DNA of 30,715 bases from CAIXQW01 sp046049675 (GTDB taxonomy: Bacteria; Bacteroidota; Bacteroidia; Chitinophagales; Chitinophagaceae): NCBI GenBank assembly GCA_046049675.1, contig JBJORA010000007.1, forward strand, positions 1 through 30,715. The letters are read 5' to 3'. Below are positions 1 to 8,893 of this stretch, in pieces. Position 1 is the first letter of the stretch. Every line of letters starts with the position of its first letter. The notes below the pieces were generated by a model. That model made no database searches. It was not told the origin of the DNA and saw only the letters and a list, made by a program, of their open reading frames with translations. Made by a program: the position numbers and the translations under genes.

Positions 1-68
1 AAGTATAATGCAGACAGATTTTATTACCTATAAGCGCCAGCAAAAGAAGTAGTGCTGGACGGAGGCTA

Positions 69-1343
69 TCACTTTTTATTTTTATGCACAAATACCAAAC
101 GCAAACTTTGGTCGTAAGTGAAGTAATTGTATAGCCAGTTCATAAATACAAATAATTTATTCTTAATGCCAAGAATAAGTAATAAGTGCAAGCCCATCCA
201 TATCATCCAAGCAAGGAAGCCACCTAAAAATATTTTATTGCCTTTGATAAGCGGCAGTGGAGCATCTACTACAGCGAGGTTGCGACCAACCGTTGCCATG
301 CTGCCTTGGTCTTTGTAGCTAAATACTTGAAGGCTATAATTGGCTTGCGTCAATTGCTTGAAATTATAGGCAAGCATATCTGCCATTTGTATGGCAACAG
401 GTGCTACTTGCGGATGGCCGTTTGGTGCTTCGTCGTTTTGTAAAAATGCGATGTCACCGATAGCATACACATCGCTCATACCACGCACTCTGCACAGTTC
501 GTCCACTAGAATTCTATTGCCTCGCGTGATGTTAGTTGCATCAATGCCATGAGGCACATTGCCCTTGATGCCTGCTGCCCAGATTACAGTTTTGCAAGCA
601 ATTTGTTCGCCAGCGTTTGTACTTAATGTATCACCATCGTAGCTTAATACTTTGGTATTGAGTTTAAGGGTTACGCCTAGTTTTTGCAAATACTTTACAC
701 TGCGCTGTTGACTTTGCAAGCTCATTACTTCTAGGGTTGTCGCGCTACCTTCAAAAAGAAGAATTTGCATTTGCTTAAAGTCGAGCTCAGGAAAATCTTT
801 TGGCAAAATATAGTTACGCATTTCTGCGATGGCGCCTGCTAACTCTACACCAGTTGCACCACCGCCAACGATGCAAATGGTAAGGTGCGCTTTGCGTTTA
901 TCGCCACTACTTTCGAGAGCTTCCTCAATGTTCAATAGCAGATGATTGCGAATATCTAGCGCTTCTACTGTACTTTTCATGGGCAATGCATGTTGCTGCA
1001 TTTGTTCGTTACCAAAGAAGTTAGTTGTGGCACCACAAGCAAGTACGAGGTAATCGTAGTTGAGTGTTTCAGTATCCGTAGTAATGGTTTTTGCCTTATG
1101 GTCTATACTTTGTACCTCGGCCATACGCACTTGAATATTGCTGCTATTCTGAAAAACTTTGCGCAGCGGAAAGCTAATATTACTTGCATCTAAACCTGCG
1201 GTTGCTACTTGGTAGAAGAGTGGTTGAAATTGGTGATGATTTGCCTTATCGATAATGGTTATGCGATAGTGTTTGTTATTGCGCAGTTTTTGCGCCAATC
1301 GTAGTCCGCCAAAACCAGCGCCAACGATAATAATGTGTTTCAT
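69..1343 (-). CDS. ndh: Type II NADH dehydrogenase (NDH-2), membrane-associated FAD oxidoreductase
   Basis: This 424-residue protein should oxidise NADH and pass electrons to quinone without pumping protons, at the inner face of the cytoplasmic membrane. An N-terminal FAD-binding dinucleotide fold starts at once (GAGFGG, residues 8-13). A second, NADH-binding fold carries GGGATG near 160-165. The second flavin contact VYAIGD lies at 292-297, and the quinone-site AxxxQ-type motif APVAIQMAD at 314-322. Residues about 371-400 are hydrophobic and followed by aromatic and basic residues, as in the membrane-anchoring tail of Bacteroidota NDH-2. Length and motif order fit the family. It is divergent from the following surface-protein gene. 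A TAAATTTG -7 element lies just upstream of the start. The exact quinone type is not visible. Confidence 0.93.
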   Translation of the reverse strand: MKHIIIVGAGFGGLRLAQKLRNNKHYRITIIDKANHHQFQPLFYQVATAGLDASNISFPLRKVFQNSSNIQVRMAEVQSIDHKAKTITTDTETLNYDYLVLACGATTNFFGNEQMQQHALPMKSTVEALDIRNHLLLNIEEALESSGDKRKAHLTICIVGGGATGVELAGAIAEMRNYILPKDFPELDFKQMQILLFEGSATTLEVMSLQSQQRSVKYLQKLGVTLKLNTKVLSYDGDTLSTNAGEQIACKTVIWAAGIKGNVPHGIDATNITRGNRILVDELCRVRGMSDVYAIGDIAFLQNDEAPNGHPQVAPVAIQMADMLAYNFKQLTQANYSLQVFSYKDQGSMATVGRNLAVVDAPLPLIKGNKIFLGGFLAWMIWMGLHLLLILGIKNKLFVFMNWLYNYFTYDQSLRLVFVHKNKK

Positions 1344-1362
1344 TGCTTAATGCTTTACGACA

Positions 1363-1370
1363 CAAATTTA
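1363..1370 (-). promoter_or_regulatory. -7 promoter element of ndh
   Basis: Read on the minus strand this is TAAATTTG, an exact match to the Bacteroidota TAnnTTTG -7 consensus, 19 bp before the ndh ATG. Transcription would start about 10-15 nt before the start codon. I could not find a convincing -33 TTTG at the usual distance. Confidence 0.5.
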
Positions 1371-1512
1371 CACAACTTTCAAAAAAAATTGAAAGAAGTG
1401 TAAATGATAATGGTTGTGTTTTGGGGGACATAATTACAGATGCGTTAATGTTGGTGGTAGGTTTTGTAATTAATATTTTGCAGGCAGTTTTAAGCTTTAT
1501 CATATTTTTTCT

Positions 1513-1520
1513 TATTTTTG
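1513..1520 (+). promoter_or_regulatory. -7 promoter element abutting the first T9SS surface gene
   Basis: TATTTTTG matches TAnnTTTG exactly and ends only 4 nt before the ATG at 1525. The -33 partner is weak: a TTTT run at 1488-1491, 21 bp upstream. The start site would fall at or next to the ATG, so the transcript would be leaderless or nearly so. The same arrangement occurs before the paralogue at 5089. Confidence 0.55.
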
Positions 1521-1524
1521 TTTA

Positions 1525-4500
1525 ATGAATTTGAATCTTAAAGTTGCCCTCGCTTTAGTATCAGCTTTGTTTTTAGTAAAGCCTTTGCATGCTCAATTTT
1601 GTTGCACCCCTTCTTGCGGCAACAGCTACTTGGATAAAAGCTTTAATGTTGTGGGCTATGATACTACAATTGCTAGTACACCTTATCGTGTGATGACTAC
1701 TTCTGGCGGAAGGTATGTTTTAGCGGGTGTAAACTATCTGGCGCGATACTTTTCAAATGGCACGCTTGATTTGTCTTTTGGCACAAACGGCTACGCCGCT
1801 GTAAGTGGCATGGGCTCTTTTGCAGATGGCTTGCAAATATCAAGTGGCCACTACGTATTAATGGATAATGACCAACTATGGTTTTTTGATAGTAGCGGCA
1901 GCTTGGCAACAAATATGGCAACATCTGGAATATTAAATTTGCCAGTATTAGCAAAAAACGGCGGTGGCATGGGTAACCTAAATGCCAAGGAGTTCTTAGA
2001 GCATCCGCTTGGTGGCTTGGCAATTCTTACGCATAGAAGCCACGATAGTGTTGCGTTATTAATTGGCGCAGATTCCTTTAGGCAGGCGATGCTAAAAACA
2101 ACTGCCTCGGGTTTAATCGATAGCTCTTTTGGTAATAATGGCTTAAGTATTTTTAGTGGCACAGAATTTAAAAATCGGCACGAAAGTACTTTTACGATTG
2201 TACCTTCCGAACAGCGTATTTTCGTAGCTGATGGCTATGGCGCAATTTCGTCGCCTCCCTTACTAGTTCAAACACGCATCAGGGCCTTGTTTTATGATGG
2301 CTCAAAAGATACTTCAAATGTCATAAGTATAGCTTCTTATTCGAGACCATGTTGCCTTAGATATGAAGCTGGACGTTTTTACTTGCCTGTCAGTGTTATT
2401 GGTGGGAACGGCGGCCAGGGAAGTTTTGCATATATTGTTGATACAAATGGCAATAGTAGCCTTAGCAACACTTCCTTTCTGCACATCATTTCGCAAGACT
2501 TGCAGTTGTATGATGCAGTAGGTATAGGCAAATTCATTGTTACTACTAGCTATCCAGGAAGTTGGTCTTCAAGGATTACAACTGTTACAGATAGTTTAGA
2601 AGGAAGAAGTGGATTTTTTGGCACTAGTGCTTTTGAAAATAGCACCGGTTTAGGACCTACTTCGCTAGCGGGTTGTGGCCAAGTCTTGCGGATATTACAT
2701 GTTGCGCAAGATTCTGTATCTAAGGATATCTATCTTGCTGGTACCATAGGCCCATATTATGCATTGACTCCGCTGATAGCTCGAATTAGTGGGCAGTGTC
2801 TTACTACTTCGTTAGCTTTAACAGCTACGGTCACCTCACCTATAATTTGCCCGGGTGACAGCACAAATGTTGCACTTGCAGCAACAGGCGGTTTGCCAAA
2901 CTATGCATTTGGTCTTGCTCCAACAGCTACTTTTACTACTAACAACCTCGTCAAAGTGCCTGCTGGTACGCACACATTTTCTGTGCAGGATAGTACAGGT
3001 TGTATCAAGTCAACTACATTAACTGTTACCCAGCCTGCTGCCATAAATGTTGTTGCGAGCGCTACACAAATCATTTGTATGGGTGGAAATTCTACAATTA
3101 GCCTAAGTGCTACAAATGGCACTGCACCATACACTTTTGGTGAAGGCGTTAATCCTGTTTTCTCTAATAACAATACTTTCGTCAAACCCGCTGGCATCTA
3201 CATTTTTTGGGCAAAAGATGCCAATGGTTGTAGCAGTTCAATATTTAAAAATGTTGTTCAACCAAGTCAACTCGGCGTGAACGTAAGCACCTCAACAATT
3301 TTTTGCTATGGCAATAGCGCTAACATCACTTTAAGCGGTTATGGTGGTGTATCAAGCTATAGTTATGCAATGGGCGCGGTTCCAGTGTTTAGCAGCAGTA
3401 GTTCTTTTAGTTCTCAGCCGGCTGGCACGTATACCATTTGGGTAAAGGATGCAGTTGGTTGCAGTACTTCTTCGCTCGTGACATTAACGCAACCTCCGCA
3501 AGTAACTGTAAATGTTAATGCCACACCAATACCGTGCTTTGCCACCTCAGGTACCAGTACAATTACAGTTAGTGGCAGTAATGGTAATAGCCCTTATACC
3601 TACGCAGAGGGTGCATTTCCAAGTTATAGTTCCAATAGCACATTTGTCAGAAGCATAGGTACATATACCATTTGGGTAAAGGATGCTATTGGCTGTACTA
3701 ATACCAGTATTGTAGATATAGCCCCAGCCTTGCCTGGTATTGCTAGCGCAAGCAATGCGAGTATGAGTATCAATAATATTTATTGTGATAATATACCAAT
3801 TGATAGCGTATTGTGTGAGCCAACCATTTCTTCAGATACTAGTTGCATAGTAAACTATCAATGGTATTGGTCACCAAGTTTTACAGGGCAACAATATGCA
3901 ATCGCTGGAGCAACAAGTCAACATCTGACAAATTTTTCATTGCAGTCCATTATTCCGCAAGGTCAATACTCCTCTTTTGTATATTTATGGCGAATTGTGA
4001 AGTTAGCTTCATGTGGCTGTACAGATAGTGTTGTAAGCAATAAAGTGCAGTATAATGTTTATCGAGCGGTCACAGCAACAGCGCCTTTAGGCGCTACTTT
4101 TTGCAATGGCCTAGGTTCTATTCAACTTATTGGTGGGGCAACAAGTTCAGGCAATCTAGGAGCATGGTATGCAGGTGGCGCCTTGTTTAGTTCTGGCGAT
4201 ACTTGTATTGCTACAAGCCCAGGCACTTATGCTTTTGTAGATTGGCCTAGTAGTGGCTATGCCGCTTGTGATACGGCAAAAGTAAGCCTTGCAGATGTTA
4301 CGTCAAACGCTACAGTAACCGTAAACGGCAACACACTAACAGCCAACCAAGCTAATGCGACTTACCAATGGGCGAGTTGCGACAATAATGGAAACCTTAT
4401 AAACATCAACGGTGCTAATTCGCAAAGTTATGCACCTACAGCTGCAGGCTTATATGCTGTACAAGTAACGGTAGCAAACTGTACGGATACAAGTACCTGT

Positions 4501-4767
4501 GTGCAATTTTGGCCACTTTACATAGACAACACGACTGAAAAGCAAGGTCTTCAAATTGTACCAAATCCAGCACAAAATATTTTTACATTGCATGTCGTAC
4601 AACAACTTGTTGGGAGTAATTATCAAATCTTGAATACAAGCGGTCAATTGGTTTACGAAGGCCAATTTGTAAGTGCAGAAGATCGCGTTGACGTTTCAAG
4701 TTGGGCAGCTGGCGTGTATGTAGTACGCTGCAAGCTAGGAAATTACTATATGCTTGTTCAGCACTAG
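1525..4767 (+). CDS. Large secreted T9SS surface protein with delta-60-type N-terminal region and four SprB-like repeats
   Basis: This 1080-residue exported protein begins with a signal peptide (about residues 1-23, ending LHA before QF). The N-terminal 400 residues contain delta-60/beta-propeller-like segments, such as ARYFSNGTLDLSFGTNGYA. About residues 433-735 hold four roughly 75-residue SprB-like modules. Each has an early Cys and Gly, then a PYxxG-like segment, a (P)AGTYTxWVKDxxGC core and a closing TQP-like turn. Two Cys-rich Ig-like segments follow. Residues 1009-1080 form a type A T9SS sorting domain (VPNPAQN ... GVYVVR). It is a paralogue of the gene at 5089, which lacks the SprB block. 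A role in adhesion or gliding is inferred from the domains; no catalytic motif was seen. The start is supported by the signal peptide and the shared start region. Confidence 0.9.
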   Translation: MNLNLKVALALVSALFLVKPLHAQFCCTPSCGNSYLDKSFNVVGYDTTIASTPYRVMTTSGGRYVLAGVNYLARYFSNGTLDLSFGTNGYAAVSGMGSFADGLQISSGHYVLMDNDQLWFFDSSGSLATNMATSGILNLPVLAKNGGGMGNLNAKEFLEHPLGGLAILTHRSHDSVALLIGADSFRQAMLKTTASGLIDSSFGNNGLSIFSGTEFKNRHESTFTIVPSEQRIFVADGYGAISSPPLLVQTRIRALFYDGSKDTSNVISIASYSRPCCLRYEAGRFYLPVSVIGGNGGQGSFAYIVDTNGNSSLSNTSFLHIISQDLQLYDAVGIGKFIVTTSYPGSWSSRITTVTDSLEGRSGFFGTSAFENSTGLGPTSLAGCGQVLRILHVAQDSVSKDIYLAGTIGPYYALTPLIARISGQCLTTSLALTATVTSPIICPGDSTNVALAATGGLPNYAFGLAPTATFTTNNLVKVPAGTHTFSVQDSTGCIKSTTLTVTQPAAINVVASATQIICMGGNSTISLSATNGTAPYTFGEGVNPVFSNNNTFVKPAGIYIFWAKDANGCSSSIFKNVVQPSQLGVNVSTSTIFCYGNSANITLSGYGGVSSYSYAMGAVPVFSSSSSFSSQPAGTYTIWVKDAVGCSTSSLVTLTQPPQVTVNVNATPIPCFATSGTSTITVSGSNGNSPYTYAEGAFPSYSSNSTFVRSIGTYTIWVKDAIGCTNTSIVDIAPALPGIASASNASMSINNIYCDNIPIDSVLCEPTISSDTSCIVNYQWYWSPSFTGQQYAIAGATSQHLTNFSLQSIIPQGQYSSFVYLWRIVKLASCGCTDSVVSNKVQYNVYRAVTATAPLGATFCNGLGSIQLIGGATSSGNLGAWYAGGALFSSGDTCIATSPGTYAFVDWPSSGYAACDTAKVSLADVTSNATVTVNGNTLTANQANATYQWASCDNNGNLININGANSQSYAPTAAGLYAVQVTVANCTDTSTCVQFWPLYIDNTTEKQGLQIVPNPAQNIFTLHVVQQLVGSNYQILNTSGQLVYEGQFVSAEDRVDVSSWAAGVYVVRCKLGNYYMLVQH

Positions 4768-5052
4768 TGTTTATGCTGAAGGGGGTAAGGCAACTAATAT
4801 CGCGTATCACTTGTTTACATTAATCAATAAACTACTATTACGTGAGACTAAGACTGGTTTAGTTAAAGGCTTGGTTTCTTTTGATTTTTTTGCATGTAGT
4901 ATTGCACGGTATTTTTTTTATAAAAGCAAAAAGCGCTTTGCTCTCTAACAGATTTGGTTTGCCACAAAACACTATTGTACTGACTCACTTAACTTTTGAA
5001 TTTATTGCTTGGCCATAGAATTACCATGGTTGGTTTTTGTTGATCTTTTTCG
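4768..5052. other. Intergenic spacer between the two paralogous surface genes
   Basis: No gene-like reading frame, RNA gene or clear terminator was found here. One small inverted repeat (AGCAAA at 4925-4930 with TTTGCT at 4937-4942) has no following T-tract. The promoter of the next gene begins at its right edge. Confidence 0.5.
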
Positions 5053-5084
5053 TTGGAAACAATACCTTTTTTTTGTTATTTTTG
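5053..5084 (+). promoter_or_regulatory. Promoter of the second T9SS surface gene
   Basis: A TTG at 5053-5055 is followed after 21 bp by TATTTTTG (5077-5084), which fits the Bacteroidota -33/-7 architecture. The -7 element ends 4 nt before the ATG at 5089, so transcription should begin at or beside the start codon. This argues that the in-frame TTG at 5053 is promoter sequence and not a start codon. Confidence 0.6.
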
Positions 5085-5088
5085 TATA

Positions 5089-7410
5089 ATGAATTTGAAT
5101 CTTAAAGTTGCCCTTGCCCTACTCTTTTCATTTCTTTTTATAAATAACGCACAATGTCAGTTCTTTGCTAGTTGCGGTAATAAATATTTAGACAAAACCT
5201 TTAAGGGAGTGGGCTATGATACAACGATTACTAACGTACCACATAGGATAATGACAACTTCTGGAGGGCGATATGTATTAGCAGGCACAAATTTTTTGGC
5301 GAGATACTTTTCAAGCGGTGCACTTGATTTATCTTTTGGAAATAATGGTTATGCTGCAGTAAGTGGTATGGGATCTATTGCAGATGCGATGCAGTTATCT
5401 ACTGGCCATTACGTATTAATAGACAATGATCAGGTTTGGTTCTATGATAGTTCAGGCAACCTCGCAACAAGTATGGCAAGTTCAGGGGTTTTAACATTGC
5501 CTCCAGCAGTTAATATAAATGGCTTACCTGACATTTTAAATGCTAAAGAGGTACTCGAGCATCCAAGCGGCGGCATAGTGATTCTTACTAGTAAAGGTAA
5601 GTTTATGACTGAGTTGCAAAGTGGGACAGATACTTTTAGGCACGCAGTGGTAAAGACTAATTCTGCAGGAATACTAGATAGTACATTTGGCACAAATGGT
5701 ATAAGCATTATTAATTCTAGTAAATTTAATCTAGATCTCAAAGTATGTACTTTTACTACTGTACCCACTGAACAAAGAATATATGTTGCCGCTGGCTATG
5801 GCGGAATTACAGGTTATCCACCGGTTTACCCTACCCAAATTAGACGTTTGTTTTACGATGGCACGATTGATACATCTAGCGTAATCACTATAAATGCTAC
5901 ATTAGGACCTCACTGCTTACGATACTCTTCGGGCCACTTTATTATGTCTGGGGAAATTAGTATGCCTACTGATGGTCCTACTAGCTTTGCCTTGATTGTA
6001 GACTCTAATAGCAATTATTTGTTCAGTAATGGAAATCTTCCAGCCTCACAAGTAGTGCAAAATTGCCAGCTTTACGATTTAACTGGTTTGGGTGTGGTTG
6101 GCGTTAGTACAAGCTTTAATTCTGGTATGACCACACTTACAGACAGCATGGTGATATACCCGGGTTTTTTTGGCACAAGTGCATTCTACCACAGCACCGA
6201 CACCGGCACTCTTATGTCTGGCACGTGTGGAACGTATTTCAAAATTGCTGATGTTGCGCAAGATTCCATAAGCAAGGATATTTACTTTATTGGCGCACTT
6301 AATAGTTGGCCCATTTCTAAACCTTGTGTAGCTAGAATTGGTGGGCAGTGTTTTACTAGTAACTATACTATTGCTGGTGGGGTTATAAGCGTAAGCGCAG
6401 CTGCAAGCCTTACTAATAATTCATATTGCGATAATATGGTTATTGATAGTGTGCTTGGAGAGCCTGTCAATTTGCAATCTACAAGCTGTAGTGTGCGATA
6501 TCAATGGTTTTGGTCTCGTACAAATGCAGGTCCATTTGCAGAAGTTACTGGAGGCACAAGCCAACATCTTACAAATTTTTCATTGCAGAGCGTGATACCA
6601 GCGGGCCAAAGCTCATCGGATCTGTTTTTTTACCGCAAAGTTTGGCTGGATTCATGTGTATGCAGCGATAGTGCAGTGTCTAATACACTACAATATACTG
6701 TTCACAAGAGCACAACCGCATCCGCCCCTGCTGGTGCTGCATTTTGTTTTGGTGCAGGAAATTTTGAACTTATAGGAGGTAGTGCAAGTAGCAGTACGCT
6801 AGGTAATTGGTATTTTGGTGGTACGCTACTGTCCGCTACCGATACATGTATTGCAACAAGTCCTGGTACGTATATATTTGTTGAATCGCCAAGCAGCGGC
6901 TATGCAACTTGCGACACAGCATTAATTAGCTTGCCCGATGGAACTCCAAATAATATAGTAACAAGTAGCGGCAACACTTTAACGGCCGTCCAAAATAATG
7001 CGACGTATCAGTGGGCAAGTTGCGATAATAATGGCAACCTCACTAATATTAGTGGGGCAACGGCACAAAGCTACACACCATCCGCAGCAGGTTCTTATGC
7101 AGTAAAAGTTACTTTGGGAGATTGCAATGCTTACAGTGTGTGCACACAATTTTGGTTGTTAGGAGTAAATATCAATTCACAAATGGGTGCTTTAAAAATT
7201 GTACCTAATCCTGCGACAGGTAAAGCGACTTTAATTGTACCTACACAAGCAATTGGCACTAGCTTTACCATAATAAATGCGACAGGTCAAGTAGTGCACG
7301 CAGGTGTGCTTCGCTCAACCAAACATGACGTTGATGTCACAATCTGGGCTGCAGGTATTTATGTAGTTCGTTGCCAACAAAGCAATTACTATTTGATAGT
7401 TGAGCACTAG
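5089..7410 (+). CDS. Secreted T9SS surface protein, paralogue of the preceding gene without SprB-like repeats
   Basis: This 773-residue protein starts at the ATG at 5089, which gives the same first residues (MNLNLKVALAL) as the upstream paralogue and a clean signal peptide. An upstream in-frame TTG would add 12 residues but overlaps the promoter. It shares the delta-60-like N-terminal region (RYFSSGALDLSFGNNGYA), the Cys-containing Ig-like segments (CDNMVIDSV..., QHLTNFSLQS) and a T9SS type A sorting domain at residues 702-773 (VPNPATG ... GIYVVR). It passes directly from the propeller-like part to the Cys-rich part where the paralogue has about 300 residues of SprB-like modules. The tandem arrangement points to duplication followed by module gain or loss. 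Its function is unknown beyond cell-surface export. Confidence 0.9.
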   Translation: MNLNLKVALALLFSFLFINNAQCQFFASCGNKYLDKTFKGVGYDTTITNVPHRIMTTSGGRYVLAGTNFLARYFSSGALDLSFGNNGYAAVSGMGSIADAMQLSTGHYVLIDNDQVWFYDSSGNLATSMASSGVLTLPPAVNINGLPDILNAKEVLEHPSGGIVILTSKGKFMTELQSGTDTFRHAVVKTNSAGILDSTFGTNGISIINSSKFNLDLKVCTFTTVPTEQRIYVAAGYGGITGYPPVYPTQIRRLFYDGTIDTSSVITINATLGPHCLRYSSGHFIMSGEISMPTDGPTSFALIVDSNSNYLFSNGNLPASQVVQNCQLYDLTGLGVVGVSTSFNSGMTTLTDSMVIYPGFFGTSAFYHSTDTGTLMSGTCGTYFKIADVAQDSISKDIYFIGALNSWPISKPCVARIGGQCFTSNYTIAGGVISVSAAASLTNNSYCDNMVIDSVLGEPVNLQSTSCSVRYQWFWSRTNAGPFAEVTGGTSQHLTNFSLQSVIPAGQSSSDLFFYRKVWLDSCVCSDSAVSNTLQYTVHKSTTASAPAGAAFCFGAGNFELIGGSASSSTLGNWYFGGTLLSATDTCIATSPGTYIFVESPSSGYATCDTALISLPDGTPNNIVTSSGNTLTAVQNNATYQWASCDNNGNLTNISGATAQSYTPSAAGSYAVKVTLGDCNAYSVCTQFWLLGVNINSQMGALKIVPNPATGKATLIVPTQAIGTSFTIINATGQVVHAGVLRSTKHDVDVTIWAAGIYVVRCQQSNYYLIVEH

Positions 7411-7492
7411 TTTACGCCAATTATCACAGAGGTTAATTTAATTAAACACTTCTTGGCTACGTATATTTTTCAATTTATAAGTAATTGTTACC

Positions 7493-7960
7493 ATGACCAT
7501 CGCACAACATCTTGCACAGCACATTCGCCAAGCCTTTATTGGCGGCAGTTGGGCAACAGTTTCTGTACAAAAAATGTTAGAACCAATTTCACTTGATCAA
7601 GCGCAGAAGGTTCATATTGGTAATAATAGCATCCTAAAAATTGTGCAACACTTTAATTACTATTTTCCTATACAACTAAAAGTTTTGCAAGGTGGACCGC
7701 TTACAGGAAAAGATGCTGACAGTTGGCAACAGACAGCGCCTAAAGATGAAAACGAATGGCAATATTACAAACAAGAAATGCTTGATATAGCAGAGCTATT
7801 GGCACAGCAAGTAGAAAGTCTTAGCGATGAGCAATTAATTCAGCCTTTTGCCGACGAAAAGTATGGTAGCATTTATAGAAATGTTGCAGGTGTTATCGAG
7901 CATTTGTACTATCACTTGGGGCAGATTTCTGTTCTTGTGGAAGCACGTAAGTCTAAATAA
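7493..7960 (+). CDS. DinB-like (DUF1572-type) four-helix metal-binding protein
   Basis: The 155-residue soluble protein has the signature of the DinB/YfiT four-helix bundle family: His53 in the second helix (IVQHFNYY) and the C-terminal pair His137 and His141 (IEHLYYHLGQI). Together these form the usual three-histidine metal site. Members include thiol-dependent S-transferases and damage-inducible proteins of unknown activity, and nothing here identifies the substrate. It has no signal peptide. It stands alone between a T9SS gene and a convergent membrane-protein gene. The start ATG follows an AT-rich region with no Shine-Dalgarno sequence. Confidence 0.82.
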   Translation: MTIAQHLAQHIRQAFIGGSWATVSVQKMLEPISLDQAQKVHIGNNSILKIVQHFNYYFPIQLKVLQGGPLTGKDADSWQQTAPKDENEWQYYKQEMLDIAELLAQQVESLSDEQLIQPFADEKYGSIYRNVAGVIEHLYYHLGQISVLVEARKSK

Positions 7961-7970
7961 GGTACTTATG

Positions 7971-8021
7971 TGCTGAGCTAACTCGCTTGAGTCCGTTTAG
8001 CAAGCTGGCTAAAATTCAGCA
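7971..8021. other. Imperfect nested inverted repeat between convergent genes
   Basis: TGCTGA (7971-7976) pairs with TCAGCA (8016-8021). Inside it, GCTAA (7977-7981) pairs with TTAGC (7997-8001), and CTC pairs with GAG around a GCTT loop. No T-tract follows. It sits just after the DinB-like gene and could be a processing or termination structure for the convergent pair, but this is weakly supported. Confidence 0.3.
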
Positions 8022-8135
8022 GCTTACAATGAGTCATTGAAGCACTAGCAAATCGGCTCTAACCTCTTAATTCTAATGATGATGCAATCGTAAAGTCGGT
8101 ATAACAAAATGCATTGCAATTTTACTATTCATTTT

Positions 8136-8822
8136 TTACTCAGCGCCATCCTCGGGGCTAAACAAGGTACCGCTTAGTCCTAGGCCATTATACTGTGTGC
8201 TTGCTCCTATACCAACGTTTATGCCTCCCCAATTACTATAGCCACATCTAAGTTGCAAATTGGTTTTCTTAAACTTAGCAATATTGATTGCTACGGATGG
8301 ATGGTATAATATTCGAATAGTGGTCGTCCCTATCATAGGTTCGTATTCACCATTAGGTAATCCTCTATACACCAATTGTCGGTTGCTGATAGAAATACCT
8401 GCTGTTAAATCAAATAATATGATAGGGTTAGTTTTTTGTTTTCGCAAAAGTGTCCACTGCGGTCCAAACGTAATATTTAAACCTTTTGGATGTTTACCAG
8501 TTACATAAAAACCGTACTGCGGTAGATAATGCAATATAGCATAGTGCGTGATTGACTGCATATTGTTGCGTCCCTGTAAATACTCAATAGCAATCCTCGT
8601 AGAACGCCGGCCTCGTTTAGAACCGATGGAAAGATCTAAACCAGCAGCTAGACCTCTATCAAAAAAAACAAAAGGTATAAACTTTCTTTTCTGCACAGCA
8701 GTACCTTCATGAAATGAGGCGTTTATGCCGACTCTAAAACTACGTTTAGTTTGCGCATTAAGGATTGACGGAAAAAATAAAATGCATAGAACAAAACCTA
8801 CTTTGATACATACCGTGTTCAT
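8136..8822 (-). CDS. Exported outer-membrane beta-barrel-like hypothetical protein
   Basis: The 228-residue product begins with a signal peptide (about residues 1-23, ending ILNA before Q). The rest is a series of alternating hydrophobic/polar strands rich in Tyr, Gly and Arg (for example LDLSIGSKRG, GLNITFGPQW, LQLRCGYSNWGGINVGIGAS), typical of small Bacteroidota outer-membrane barrels. I do not recognise a specific family, and no catalytic motif is visible. It has its own TACCTTTG -7 element upstream and lies 71 bp downstream of the T9SS adhesin gene on the same strand. It converges with the DinB-like gene. Outer-membrane location is inferred from composition and the signal peptide. Confidence 0.72.
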   Translation of the reverse strand: MNTVCIKVGFVLCILFFPSILNAQTKRSFRVGINASFHEGTAVQKRKFIPFVFFDRGLAAGLDLSIGSKRGRRSTRIAIEYLQGRNNMQSITHYAILHYLPQYGFYVTGKHPKGLNITFGPQWTLLRKQKTNPIILFDLTAGISISNRQLVYRGLPNGEYEPMIGTTTIRILYHPSVAINIAKFKKTNLQLRCGYSNWGGINVGIGASTQYNGLGLSGTLFSPEDGAE

Positions 8823-8851
8823 AAGAAAAATACTTTATAGTGCTAGAACTA

Positions 8852-8859
8852 CAAAGGTA
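8852..8859 (-). promoter_or_regulatory. -7 promoter element of the barrel-like gene
   Basis: On the minus strand this reads TACCTTTG, an exact TAnnTTTG match, 29 bp before the ATG at 8822. The -33 region is unclear. It suggests that the barrel-like gene is transcribed separately from the upstream adhesin gene. Confidence 0.5.
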
Positions 8860-8893
8860 AATTTACTCAAGAAATTGCATAAGTGCAAAAAAG

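Noticed and set aside
37..58. CCAGCA/TGCTGG inverted repeat downstream of ndh as a terminator
   Set aside because: It has a 10-nt loop and no T-tract on the transcribed strand; too weak to call.
1343..1525. 60-codon frame with a hydrophobic C-terminus, TTG start, overlapping the ATG at 1525
   Set aside because: It overlaps the promoters of both neighbours, has a weak start, and its hydrophobicity follows from the T-rich promoter DNA.
4754..4948. 64-codon frame after the first surface gene
   Set aside because: It overlaps the end of the real gene in another frame, and its composition looks like noncoding T-rich DNA.
5053..5088. Upstream TTG start that would lengthen the second surface protein by 12 residues
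   Set aside because: The TTG coincides with the -33 element; the paralogue starts at the equivalent of 5089 with the same signal peptide.
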